9,456 nucleotides of DNA from Methanosarcina sp. (GTDB lineage Archaea > Halobacteriota > Methanosarcinia > Methanosarcinales > Methanosarcinaceae), in the NCBI GenBank assembly GCA_013331265.1, contig DUGS01000134.1, positions 11,697 through 21,152 of the forward strand. The letters are read 5' to 3'. The stretch's first letter is position 1, and each line of letters begins with the position of its first letter. Under the pieces are notes generated by a model. That model made no database searches. It saw nothing but the letters and a program-made list of their open reading frames with translations, and was not told the DNA's origin. Positions 1 through 6,758 of the stretch are shown one piece after another. The position numbers and the translations under genes were made by a program.

Positions 1-1
1 A

Positions 2-817
2 CATAGAGAAATGGTTTCCGATCTCCTCGGAGTTAAACCTCAGGTCTTCCGAAACACAGAACTGCTCTATAATAACACCATAGCAAAGGTTGTTTCCGAG
101 CTGGGTTATAAGGCAATTCTTACGGAAGGTACGGATTATATGCTTGAGGGTAAGTCTCCTAACGTTCTATATAAAGCAAAAGGTTCAGGGCTGCCTATCC
201 TCCTTAGAAACTACAAACTGAGCGATGATATAGGGTACCGCTTTTCTGCCAAGTGGTGGGAAGGTTATCCTCTGACTGCGGAAAAATGGGCATCATGGGC
301 CTCAGGGGTTAAGGAAGATTGCATCAACATCTTTATGGACTACGAAACTTTTGGAGAACACCAGTGGAAAGAGACCGGAATTTTTGATTTTATGGAAAAA
401 CTGCCTGCAGAAGTCCTTAAAAACGGACTGGAATTCAGTACTCCTGTAGAGCTTACCAGAAAATATTCACCTGTAGCTGAGATCGACGTTGGGGACTTCT
501 CAACGATTTCCTGGGCTGATATGGAGCGCGATACCAGCGCGTGGCTCGGGAACGATATGCAAAGACGTTGCTTTGAGGAAATAAAACTGCTTGAGCCTTT
601 TGTGAAAAAGACAAAAGACCCCGAAATCCTGCGGATATGGCAGCACCTCCTGACTTCGGACCATTACTACTATATGTGCACCAAATGGCTCGGGGACGGA
701 GATGTGCATTCTTATTTCAGCGTCCATTCCACACCTTTCGAAGCAGCAGTCAATTTCATGGCTGTACTTATGGACTTCAAAGCTCAGGTATTCAAAAAAC
801 TCAGTATAGTGGCTTAA
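2..817 (+). CDS. GH57 glycoside hydrolase (alpha-amylase-like), 3' part only
   Basis: This is the C-terminal part of a family 57 glycoside hydrolase, a retaining enzyme acting on alpha-1,4-glucans. The frame is open back to the window edge (His-Arg-Glu precede the Met at 11), and a complete enzyme would need more N-terminal sequence, so that Met is internal and the 5' end lies outside the window. Two conserved GH57 regions are visible. FRNTEL, residues 13-18 counted from the Met at 11, contains E17, the expected catalytic nucleophile. MDYETFGEHQW contains D110, the expected proton donor. The 93-residue spacing suits the family. A helical C-terminal part with the typical TSDHYYYM segment follows. 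The N-terminal region, including the usual HQP motif, is not visible. The next gene starts 47 bp downstream on the same strand, and with the GH15 gene behind it this suggests a shared role in intracellular glycogen or maltodextrin turnover. Family assignment is firm; exact substrate (alpha-amylase or transferase) is inferred. Confidence 0.9.
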   Translation, partial: HREMVSDLLGVKPQVFRNTELLYNNTIAKVVSELGYKAILTEGTDYMLEGKSPNVLYKAKGSGLPILLRNYKLSDDIGYRFSAKWWEGYPLTAEKWASWASGVKEDCINIFMDYETFGEHQWKETGIFDFMEKLPAEVLKNGLEFSTPVELTRKYSPVAEIDVGDFSTISWADMERDTSAWLGNDMQRRCFEEIKLLEPFVKKTKDPEILRIWQHLLTSDHYYYMCTKWLGDGDVHSYFSVHSTPFEAAVNFMAVLMDFKAQVFKKLSIVA

Positions 818-849
818 GGAAATATTACAGAATATGCATACATATCAAT

Positions 850-854
850 GGGAG
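850..854 (+). promoter_or_regulatory. ribosome binding site of the V4R gene
   Basis: GGGAG lies 10 bases before the ATG at 865. This site decides the start: the same reading frame is open far upstream into the GH57 gene, but that part translates the other gene out of frame. The nearer TTG at 856 would be too close to this site. A second in-frame ATG at 883 has no comparable site. Confidence 0.6.
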
Positions 855-864
855 TTTGAGTCGT

Positions 865-1671
865 ATGGTCAGGGACTTATGCATGTTTGCAGGATTCAAT
901 GAAGATTCGAGAATTGTATGGTTCAAGATTACTTATTCGAAAGGGCCTGGTTCTTTATCCGTAATAACTGATTTTCTTGAAAAAGAAAACGCATTCATCA
1001 AGTTTGGGCATATTGACAATATCACACAGGAAACAGGAGAATATTCAATATTCACGGAACTTAAGAAAGATATGGATCTTGATGAGCTTGCCGGGAAAAT
1101 CAAAGGGCTGGAAGTTGTAAGTGCGGTCGAGCATGGGGTTTCGGAATTCGGCATGATTTACTCCGTTGACTTCCCCCTGAATGTCATAGGAGTCAGGGGA
1201 GTTATGTCAAGGGCGCTCACAATTGTTGACATAATCAAGACCCTTAACCAGAGTGTGCCGCATGCCGAAGGGCTTCTTACCCTGTCAGGACTGCGAGGAG
1301 GGGGGCATGCCGCAAAATATTTCAAGAGTATTATGCCAATAAATAATAGCAACTTCGCAAGCATGATTGCGGAACTTTACAGGGCTGTAGGCTGGGGAAT
1401 TCTGGAAATTGACTGCAACCCTGAGACTTATGAAGGAAAAATCATTGTAAAAGACTCTTTTATAGCCGATGTTTACGGAGGCTCGGACCAGCCTGTCTGT
1501 GCCTTTATGAGCGGTTATTTTGCGGGCTACCTGACAGAGTATTTCGGAAAGAATATAAGTGTAAGGGAAGTCAGCTGTAAAGCCACGGGAAAGGACGTCT
1601 GTGAACATATAATCTCACTGGCCCCCACCAGCGCAGATAAGGAATACCAGCTCAGAGGGGAGATTAAGTGA
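865..1671 (+). CDS. ACT-V4R two-domain protein, possible ligand sensor
   Basis: The 268-residue soluble protein has two parts. Residues about 17-92 look like an ACT-type alpha/beta domain (KITYSKGPGSLSVITDFLEK resembles the opening strand and helix of ACT domains), a fold that usually binds amino acids or other small ligands. Residues about 140-253 form a V4R (4-vinyl reductase-like) domain. They include the GWGILEID strand and, near the end, the Cys-rich signature C228-x7-C236 in SCKATGKDVCEH. The V4R fold is a small-molecule-binding domain found in bacteriochlorophyll-related proteins and in many archaeal regulators. No DNA-binding helix-turn-helix or transmembrane segment is evident. The gene lies 47 bp after the GH57 gene, and its stop overlaps the start of the GH15 gene. 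It is probably co-transcribed with both and may sense a metabolite or redox state for glucan metabolism, which is inference. Domain calls are by eye; V4R is the firmer one. Confidence 0.8.
   Translation: MVRDLCMFAGFNEDSRIVWFKITYSKGPGSLSVITDFLEKENAFIKFGHIDNITQETGEYSIFTELKKDMDLDELAGKIKGLEVVSAVEHGVSEFGMIYSVDFPLNVIGVRGVMSRALTIVDIIKTLNQSVPHAEGLLTLSGLRGGGHAAKYFKSIMPINNSNFASMIAELYRAVGWGILEIDCNPETYEGKIIVKDSFIADVYGGSDQPVCAFMSGYFAGYLTEYFGKNISVREVSCKATGKDVCEHIISLAPTSADKEYQLRGEIK
1655..1662 (+). promoter_or_regulatory. ribosome binding site of the glucoamylase gene
   Basis: GAGGGGAG, strongly purine-rich, lies within the last codons of the V4R gene and 5 bases before the GTG at 1668. It supports the unusual GTG start and the 4-base overlap between the genes, and suggests coupled translation. 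Confidence 0.65.
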
Positions 1672-3638
1672 TCAGGCAACCGAACGTCATTCTGGGAAAT
1701 GACGAGCTTCTTGTGACCATGGGAAGGAAAGGGGAAATCTTAGGCTTATTTTATCCCCGCAGAGACCATGCCCAGCACGCAGAAGAATCCCTTGCCTGCA
1801 TCCACACAGGAGAAAGACTTCTCTGGACAAACGATAACGAATGGCACTCAATTCAGAATTACATAGAGGATACCAATATCGTATCTACAAAACTTTACCA
1901 TGATTCCGGGATAAGAATCTCTATTCTTGACCTTGTACACCCTGAAGTCCCTGTCCTTATCCGCAGATTTAAAGTGCAGTCCCAGCAGAAAATTTCCGGG
2001 AAGTTTTTCTATTACTCTAACCTCAATGTAGGGGAGACCTCAAAGAAAAACTCAGGTTTTTGCGATTCAGATGCCCGTCTGCTTGCGCAATACTGGCAGA
2101 ATTATTACATAGGGATCTATGCCCTGCCGGAATTTACAGAATGGCAGATTGGAAAGGCAATGGATACTATCTGGTGGACAAACTCCAAATATGATATGGA
2201 AGACGGAAAGCTTCAGCGTAATAAAGAAGACATAGGAAATATCAATAACGCTGTGGGATGGGACCTCGAGCTTGGAGCTGACGGAGCGAACGAATTCGTC
2301 ATCTTCATAGGTGCCGCATCTTCCCGGAGCATCCTGTATAAAAGAATGCATGAGTTATCCAAACTGCCTCTGGAACACATCTTTGAGAAGACGCGGGAAT
2401 ACTGGGTGATGTGGCTGTCGAAAAAGCACGTGCTCAAAATGCCGGGAATAGAAGGATACAACAACCTGCGCCAGGAGCTGTTCAATGCATATAACCGGGC
2501 TCTTCTCATGCTTTATCTACTGAACGACCATGAATACGGGTCTTTCGTAGCTGCTCCTGAGTTTGACTCCAACTTCGAGAAATGTGGAGGATACGGATTT
2601 TGCTGGAACAGAGATACCTCGGAGCTGGTGCTTGCCCTCAAGCACTCCGGATACCCCGAATATTGCGACAGGTTTTTTAAGTGGTGCATCCGGACCCAGC
2701 TGCCTGACGGTTCCTGGTTCCAGAGGTACTGGCTCAATGGGGATATAGCCCCTTCCTGGGGGAATTTTGATTATTCAACCCAGATTGACGAGACAGGGTC
2801 CACACTTCATGCCATGGACGTGTATTACAGGATTCTTGAAGGGCTTAAAAAGGCAGAGTTTCTGGAAGAAGTCTGGGTCTCAGTGCTCAGGGCTGCCGAA
2901 TACCTGATGAAGAGGACCAAATCAGGGCTGCATGAAAGCTGTATGGACCTGTGGGAAACCTATTACGGAATTTTCACATACACCAATGCATCGATCTATG
3001 CAGGGCTTATGGGCGCTTCCCACCTTGCAGAAGAAAACGGTGAATCCGGCATGGCAAGGCGCTGGAAGAAAAGGGCTGATTTTATCAAGCAGGCTACAAT
3101 TGACCGTTTCTGGCTTCAGGAAGGCTACTTTGCAAAAGGGATCATTCATGAAAAACTTGACAAAACAGTTGATGCAAGTATCCTCGGCGCTTATATACCC
3201 TTTGGAATGCTCTCCCCAAAAGACCCTGTAGAAAGGGATATGATCCTTTTCCTGATAGAGAATATACAGAAAAAACTCTCAATTCCCATTAATACGGGTT
3301 ACGGGATCAAACGTTACGAGAATGACACTTACATTGATGGAAATCCCTGGATAGTTACAACTCTCTGGCTCTCAGAAGCCATGTTCGCTTTTGTACTTGA
3401 TCTTCCCAACGGCAAAGAGGGGCCATACGCCGAAGAAGTGAAAAAATTGACCAGTGAAGGAATTAAATGCCTGAGGTGGGCACTTGAGGGAGCAACAAGT
3501 ACAGGTCTTCTCCCTGAACAGGTGGATAAGTCTTCAGGCAAACCAGCCTGGGCAATTCCTCTCGGCTGGAGCGGGTCTCTTATGCTTGACAACATTATTC
3601 TCTTTGATAAAATCTGCAGAAGAAATGCAGGAAATTAA
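1668..3638 (+). CDS. GH15 glucoamylase-like glucan hydrolase
   Basis: This 656-residue protein is a family 15 glycoside hydrolase, an inverting exo-enzyme that releases glucose from non-reducing ends of alpha-glucans. Residues 1-255 form the beta-rich N-terminal domain typical of prokaryotic glucoamylases. Residues about 265-650 form the (alpha/alpha)6 barrel. Recognisable barrel motifs are FCWNRDTSEL (311-320), QIDETGSTLHAM (372-383), DLWETYYGIFTYTNASIY (427-444, E430 the expected general acid), GNPWIVTTLWLSEA (558-571) and LLPEQVD (614-620, E617 the expected general base). Both catalytic glutamates are present and the length is normal, so the enzyme should be active. There is no signal peptide, so it should act in the cytoplasm on stored glycogen or on oligosaccharides from the GH57 enzyme. 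Translation starts at GTG 1668, overlapping the V4R stop. Alternative activities within GH15, such as glucodextranase or trehalase, cannot be excluded from sequence alone. Confidence 0.92.
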   Translation: MIRQPNVILGNDELLVTMGRKGEILGLFYPRRDHAQHAEESLACIHTGERLLWTNDNEWHSIQNYIEDTNIVSTKLYHDSGIRISILDLVHPEVPVLIRRFKVQSQQKISGKFFYYSNLNVGETSKKNSGFCDSDARLLAQYWQNYYIGIYALPEFTEWQIGKAMDTIWWTNSKYDMEDGKLQRNKEDIGNINNAVGWDLELGADGANEFVIFIGAASSRSILYKRMHELSKLPLEHIFEKTREYWVMWLSKKHVLKMPGIEGYNNLRQELFNAYNRALLMLYLLNDHEYGSFVAAPEFDSNFEKCGGYGFCWNRDTSELVLALKHSGYPEYCDRFFKWCIRTQLPDGSWFQRYWLNGDIAPSWGNFDYSTQIDETGSTLHAMDVYYRILEGLKKAEFLEEVWVSVLRAAEYLMKRTKSGLHESCMDLWETYYGIFTYTNASIYAGLMGASHLAEENGESGMARRWKKRADFIKQATIDRFWLQEGYFAKGIIHEKLDKTVDASILGAYIPFGMLSPKDPVERDMILFLIENIQKKLSIPINTGYGIKRYENDTYIDGNPWIVTTLWLSEAMFAFVLDLPNGKEGPYAEEVKKLTSEGIKCLRWALEGATSTGLLPEQVDKSSGKPAWAIPLGWSGSLMLDNIILFDKICRRNAGN

Positions 3639-3671
3639 GAATAAGACTAAAGTGAAAGAAAACAAATAATG

Positions 3672-3686
3672 GAAAAAATAAAATTA
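3672..3686 (-). terminator. possible poly-T terminator for serS
   Basis: On the - strand the region reads as two T-runs split by one A (T4, A, T6), about 200 bases beyond the serS stop. Archaeal intrinsic termination needs little more than such T-tracts. It is the best T-rich stretch on this strand in the spacer, but the distance is large, so the call is tentative. Confidence 0.3.
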
Positions 3687-3765
3687 GGAAGCCTGCGTTT
3701 ACTTCCACGAGAACTCAATTCTCACACGCACAGTTTTCGGCTCACCCTATATATCTTCAGTTCCG

Positions 3766-3797
3766 CAGTCCGGTCAACTATCAGTCCGGTCAACTAT
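3766..3797. repeat. 16-bp perfect tandem duplication
   Basis: The unit CAGTCCGGTCAACTAT occurs twice back to back (3766-3781 and 3782-3797). A decayed similar stretch, TAGTCCATTAACTGT, follows at 3821-3835. The two perfect copies suggest a recent duplication. Confidence 0.85.
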
Positions 3798-3883
3798 GAG
3801 ATATGGTATGTTATGGGATATAGTCCATTAACTGTGCAAGAGAGTTTTTCGAAATAACCCGCAAGCTTAAACAATCTGCAATC

Positions 3884-5146
3884 TCAAACTTTTCTAATTT
3901 CTTCGGCCCCACCCATGTATGGTCTGAGGACCTCAGGAATTTCTACGCTGCCGTCTTCACGCTGGTAATTCTCCAGTATTGCAACAACGGTCCTGCCTAC
4001 AGCAAGACCAGAGCCATTAAGCGTGTGGACAAACTGGGGCCCTTCAGGAGTTCTGAAGCGAATATTTGCTCTCCTTGCCTGGAAGTTCTCAAAATTCGAG
4101 CACGAGGAGATTTCCCTGTATTTTTTCTGTGCAGGTACCCATACCTCAAGGTCGTAAGTCTTGGCAGCCGAAAACCCAATGTCTCCGGTGCAGAGGTTTA
4201 TTACGCGATACGGCAGCTTAAGGAGTTTGAGGATCTCTTCAGCATCGAGGGTGAGTTTTTCCATTTCTTCATAAGAGGTTTCAGGTTTTACGAACTTGAC
4301 AAGTTCAACCTTATTGAACTGGTGCTGGCGGATAATACCTCTTGTATCCTGACCGTGTTTTCCCGCCTCACGCCTGAAACAGGCAGTATACGCTGTAAGG
4401 AATACCGGCAGGTTCTCAACGTACTCATCCATAAAGAGATTGGTTACAGGGACCTCTGCTGTCGGTGCAAGATAGTAGCCATCAGTGCACAGGTACATAT
4501 CATCTTTGAACTTTGGCAACTGCCCTGTACCGGTCATAGCTTTTTCGTTTATGAGTACAGGCGGAAAAACTTCAAGATAACCCTGCCTGGTGTGTACATC
4601 AAGCATGAAGTTAATGAGCGCTCTTTCGAGTTTTGCGCCCATACCTTTATAGACTGTAAAGCCCTGACCTGCTATCTTTGATCCTCTCTCAAAGTCGAGA
4701 ATATTCAGCTCTTCTCCTATCTCCCAGTGAGGTTTTGGAGTAAATGTGAACTCCCTTGGTTTTCCAACCACCCTTACAACCGGATTGTCGTTCTCATCCT
4801 TACCTACCGGTGTAGTTTCAGAAGGGATATTGGGAATACTAAGCATTATTTCATTTATTTTTGACTTATAATTGCGTATATTATCATCGATTTCTTTAAT
4901 ACGACTGTTAATGCCCTGCATTTCATTTATTTTGGATGCAGCATCTTTATTTTCCTTCTTAAGCTGCGCTATCTCTCGAGTGACCACATTCCGCTTATGC
5001 TTCAGGTTGTCGCCCTCTGCGAGACATTCCCTCCAGGCTGCGTCATATTCAAGAAGACTATCAATAAGTTCTGTGCCCATATTCCTGTTAATAAGAGCAC
5101 GCCCAACTATGTCGGGGTTATTACGTACAAATTTAAGTTCCAGCAT
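3884..5146 (-). CDS. serS: seryl-tRNA synthetase, bacterial type
   Basis: This class II synthetase attaches serine to tRNA-Ser (and to tRNA-Sec where present) in the cytoplasm. The 420-residue length is normal. Residues 1-105 form the N-terminal helical hairpin, a long antiparallel coiled coil that grips the tRNA variable arm (charged repeats at about 30-100). The catalytic core follows. Motif 1 surrounds GYLEVFPPVLIN (189-200). The TAE serine-binding motif is at 229-231. Motif 2 is FRREAGKHGQDTRG (257-270) plus the QHQFNKVE segment. Motif 3 is LNGSGLAVGRTVVAILEN (376-393), with the conserved ATP-binding arginine R385. The motif 2 region resembles bacterial, especially Firmicutes, enzymes and lacks the features of the divergent methanogenic-type SerRS. 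It lies 49 bp downstream of sppA on the same strand but has a candidate promoter of its own. No Shine-Dalgarno site precedes the ATG at 5146, which fits a very short leader. Confidence 0.97.
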   Translation of the reverse strand: MLELKFVRNNPDIVGRALINRNMGTELIDSLLEYDAAWRECLAEGDNLKHKRNVVTREIAQLKKENKDAASKINEMQGINSRIKEIDDNIRNYKSKINEIMLSIPNIPSETTPVGKDENDNPVVRVVGKPREFTFTPKPHWEIGEELNILDFERGSKIAGQGFTVYKGMGAKLERALINFMLDVHTRQGYLEVFPPVLINEKAMTGTGQLPKFKDDMYLCTDGYYLAPTAEVPVTNLFMDEYVENLPVFLTAYTACFRREAGKHGQDTRGIIRQHQFNKVELVKFVKPETSYEEMEKLTLDAEEILKLLKLPYRVINLCTGDIGFSAAKTYDLEVWVPAQKKYREISSCSNFENFQARRANIRFRTPEGPQFVHTLNGSGLAVGRTVVAILENYQREDGSVEIPEVLRPYMGGAEEIRKV

Positions 5147-5175
5147 GTTAAGCCCGTGATATCCTGCATGTTAGC

Positions 5176-5189
5176 TAATATATATTTTA
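5176..5189 (-). promoter_or_regulatory. TATA-box-like promoter for serS
   Basis: Read on the - strand this is TAAAATATATATTA, a strong archaeal TATA-like box, within the 49-bp sppA-serS gap. With the usual 25-27 bp to the start site, transcription would begin near 5156, giving a leader of about 10 bases or less before the serS ATG. The lack of a ribosome site fits such a leader. Confidence 0.5.
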
Positions 5190-5195
5190 CTATTT

Positions 5196-6416
5196 TCAGG
5201 CAAGGAGTTTTCCATAAGGACTTTCCTCAAAGTAATTGACGAATTGACCGGCCTCCCTGCTGGAATTATCAGATTCCGAACCGAGAAGCAAACTTGAGAG
5301 GCTTGCCCTGTTCATATACACAACTCTTGGCTCACCATGGATGCCTCCCAGTTCCGCAGCCTTATCAATTGCGTCATAGAGGTTTCCAAAGTCGTCCACA
5401 AGTCCAAGCTCTTTTGCCTGGGACCCTGTATAGAGACGCCCATCGGCAAGTTCTTTTACTTCACCCCGGCTCATATTACGCCCTTCTGCAACCTGGGTTA
5501 CAAATTCTTCATAACTCTCCATTACAACTTTATCAGCATATTCTTTTTCGTCATCTGTAAGCCCTCTCCATGAACCTCCCATGTCTTTGAACTCACCAGA
5601 CTTTGAAACGTAGTAATCTATACCTTCATTTTTGTAATAACCAGACAGATTCTCAAAGGTCCAGATAACTCCAATAGATCCAGTATTTGTGGAGGGGTTT
5701 ACAAATATGTAATCTGCCGGTGCAGAGATATAATATGCAGCGCTGGCTCCAAGATCTCCCATGGAAACAATAACAGGAATGCCATGTTCCTTGGCTTTCT
5801 CGATCTCTATTGAGATTTCCTGAGCGGCCGCTGGAGATCCTCCCGGACTGTTTACCCTGAGTACGATTGCTTTGACATTTTCGTCCGCTACAGCAGAGCG
5901 GATGTTCCCACAAATCTCTTCTGAAGTTGCGTATCCGAACCCGGCAGGAATATTTCCGGTGAGCATTGAGCCCTGCACATAAATTACTGCTATTTTTTCG
6001 GAACTCCCGAGATTTCCTCCTAAACCAAGCCCATAAAAAATAGCAGCTATACTGACCGCAATAACAGCAATTAAAGCCAGCAATACCGTAATATAGGAGG
6101 TACCACTGCGTTTCTTTTTTGGCAAGGAAGGATAAGAGTCTGAATTCATGTTTAAACTCTCGCTTTCAATAGTTTTCTTATGAGGGTTCTGGGGAGAAGA
6201 CCCCTGAACATCCATTTTCGCAGTCCCCTGCCTTTCAGGAGCAGAAGTAGTAACTGTGGAATTTTCTTTGATTACACTCTCCGAGATGTTTTCATCAGGG
6301 GCAGTGGTCTCTTTTCTATTGTAAACACTATTTTTCGAAAGGTCATCTCCAGATATCTCTTCAGGACTCGTGCTTTTTGAATCCATTCCTTCTGAATTTA
6401 CATTTTCATCATTCAT
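5196..6416 (-). CDS. sppA: signal peptide peptidase SppA, S49 family, with long N-terminal tail
   Basis: This 406-residue membrane-bound serine protease should cleave leftover signal peptides or other membrane-embedded peptides. Residues 1-100 are hydrophilic, rich in Ser, Thr, Glu and Asn, and probably disordered. A KKKR cluster (100-103) precedes one transmembrane helix (about 107-132). The basic cluster suggests the tail is cytoplasmic and the protease domain lies outside the membrane. The protease domain (about 140-360) has RVNSPGGSPAAAQE (187-200), the nucleophile S225 in DLGASAAYY, NTGSIGVI (244-251) and the general base K277 in SGEFKDMGGSWRGLT. The 52-residue spacing between S225 and K277 fits archaeal single-domain SppA enzymes, which work without the second domain of E. 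coli SppA. The ATG at 6416 has no clear ribosome site. M11 (6384-6386) is an alternative start, with a purine stretch immediately before it. Function is firm by motif; the role of the tail is unknown. Confidence 0.93.
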   Translation of the reverse strand: MNDENVNSEGMDSKSTSPEEISGDDLSKNSVYNRKETTAPDENISESVIKENSTVTTSAPERQGTAKMDVQGSSPQNPHKKTIESESLNMNSDSYPSLPKKKRSGTSYITVLLALIAVIAVSIAAIFYGLGLGGNLGSSEKIAVIYVQGSMLTGNIPAGFGYATSEEICGNIRSAVADENVKAIVLRVNSPGGSPAAAQEISIEIEKAKEHGIPVIVSMGDLGASAAYYISAPADYIFVNPSTNTGSIGVIWTFENLSGYYKNEGIDYYVSKSGEFKDMGGSWRGLTDDEKEYADKVVMESYEEFVTQVAEGRNMSRGEVKELADGRLYTGSQAKELGLVDDFGNLYDAIDKAAELGGIHGEPRVVYMNRASLSSLLLGSESDNSSREAGQFVNYFEESPYGKLLA

Positions 6417-6532
6417 ATTGACAGGACCGCATTTCTTGGATTTGTTTCTCTAACTTCCCCGGTCTGTACTTTTTCACTGCTGAAAACTCCAGTTAAGGGA
6501 CAGGCAAATTCCCTTTTAGAGGAACTGCCGGA

Positions 6533-6546
6533 ATTATATTTTTTCA
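6533..6546 (-). promoter_or_regulatory. possible TATA-box promoter for sppA
   Basis: On the - strand the sequence reads GAAAAAATATAATT, an A-rich possible BRE followed by a TATA-like core. The predicted start site near 6511 would leave a leader of about 95 bases, which would include the AAGGGA/TCCCTT inverted repeat. No closer TATA-like stretch is seen on this strand. Confidence 0.35.
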
Positions 6547-6560
6547 AAAGCCCGCAAATA

Positions 6561-6599
6561 AAAAGATTAACTCAATAGAATAAAAGATTAATTCTATAG
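6561..6599. repeat. imperfect 18-bp direct repeat pair, 21-bp period
   Basis: AAAAGATTAACTCAATAG (6561-6578) and AAAAGATTAATTCTATAG (6582-6599) match at 16 of 18 positions. Their 21-bp period equals about two turns of the helix, so two protein molecules could bind the same face. An overlapping inverted repeat, ATAGAAT/ATTCTAT, links the end of copy one to copy two. The site lies between the two divergent promoters, so an operator is possible but unproven. Confidence 0.6.
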
Positions 6600-6703
6600 G
6601 TCTGAATTGTCAGAGCAACTATTTATTTTTCTCTGCATTCCACTCCTCTTTATATATGGCTATTAACTATCCCTCAATAAGTTCCTTTGTAAGCACAGTA
6701 AGC

Positions 6704-6715
6704 GAAATATATTTC
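6704..6715 (+). promoter_or_regulatory. palindromic TATA box, probable metG promoter
   Basis: GAAATATATTTC is a perfect 12-bp palindrome containing a TATA-like core. A start about 25 bp downstream, near 6735, would give a leader of roughly 34 bases before the metG ATG at 6769, enough for the ribosome site at 6759. A second TATA-like stretch at 6744-6756 is too close to the gene to be its promoter. Confidence 0.45.
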
Positions 6716-6758
6716 AAAATTGCAGTCATCCAGAAGAGATACATCTATAAAAATATAT

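Larger units (their letters stand above)
3639..3883. other. convergent intergenic spacer
   Basis: This 245-bp region separates the ends of the + strand glucoamylase gene and the - strand serS gene. It holds a 16-bp tandem duplication (3766-3797), a T5 tract at 3845-3849 that could help end + strand transcription, and an A-rich stretch near 3670-3686 that reads as T-rich on the - strand. A 62-codon open frame (3669-3857) has no good ribosome site, has the repeat inside it and resembles no known protein, so I do not call it a gene. Confidence 0.6.

Noticed and set aside
11..817. GH57 gene as a complete 268-residue protein starting at 11
   Set aside because: The frame continues to the window edge and the N-terminal part with the HQP motif is missing, so the gene is cut by the window and not short.
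637..864. Upstream extension of the V4R reading frame starting at ATG 637
   Set aside because: It overlaps the conserved C-terminal part of the GH57 gene in another frame and its translation is not domain-like. The ribosome site at 850-854 supports the ATG at 865.
3766..3835. CRISPR-like repeat array
   Set aside because: There are only two adjacent copies without spacers, plus one decayed copy, and no cas genes, so this is a tandem duplication.
3669..3857. 62-codon + strand open frame in the convergent spacer
   Set aside because: It has no good ribosome site, contains a 16-bp tandem duplication that would shift frame between copies, and its translation resembles no family I know.
4025..4681. 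218-codon + strand frame antisense to serS
   Set aside because: It lies wholly within serS, whose motifs are complete and conserved. The antisense translation shows no recognisable domain.
6744..6756. TATA-like stretch immediately before the first metG ATG
   Set aside because: A promoter here would start transcription inside the metG coding region, downstream of both candidate start codons. The element at 6704-6715 is better placed.
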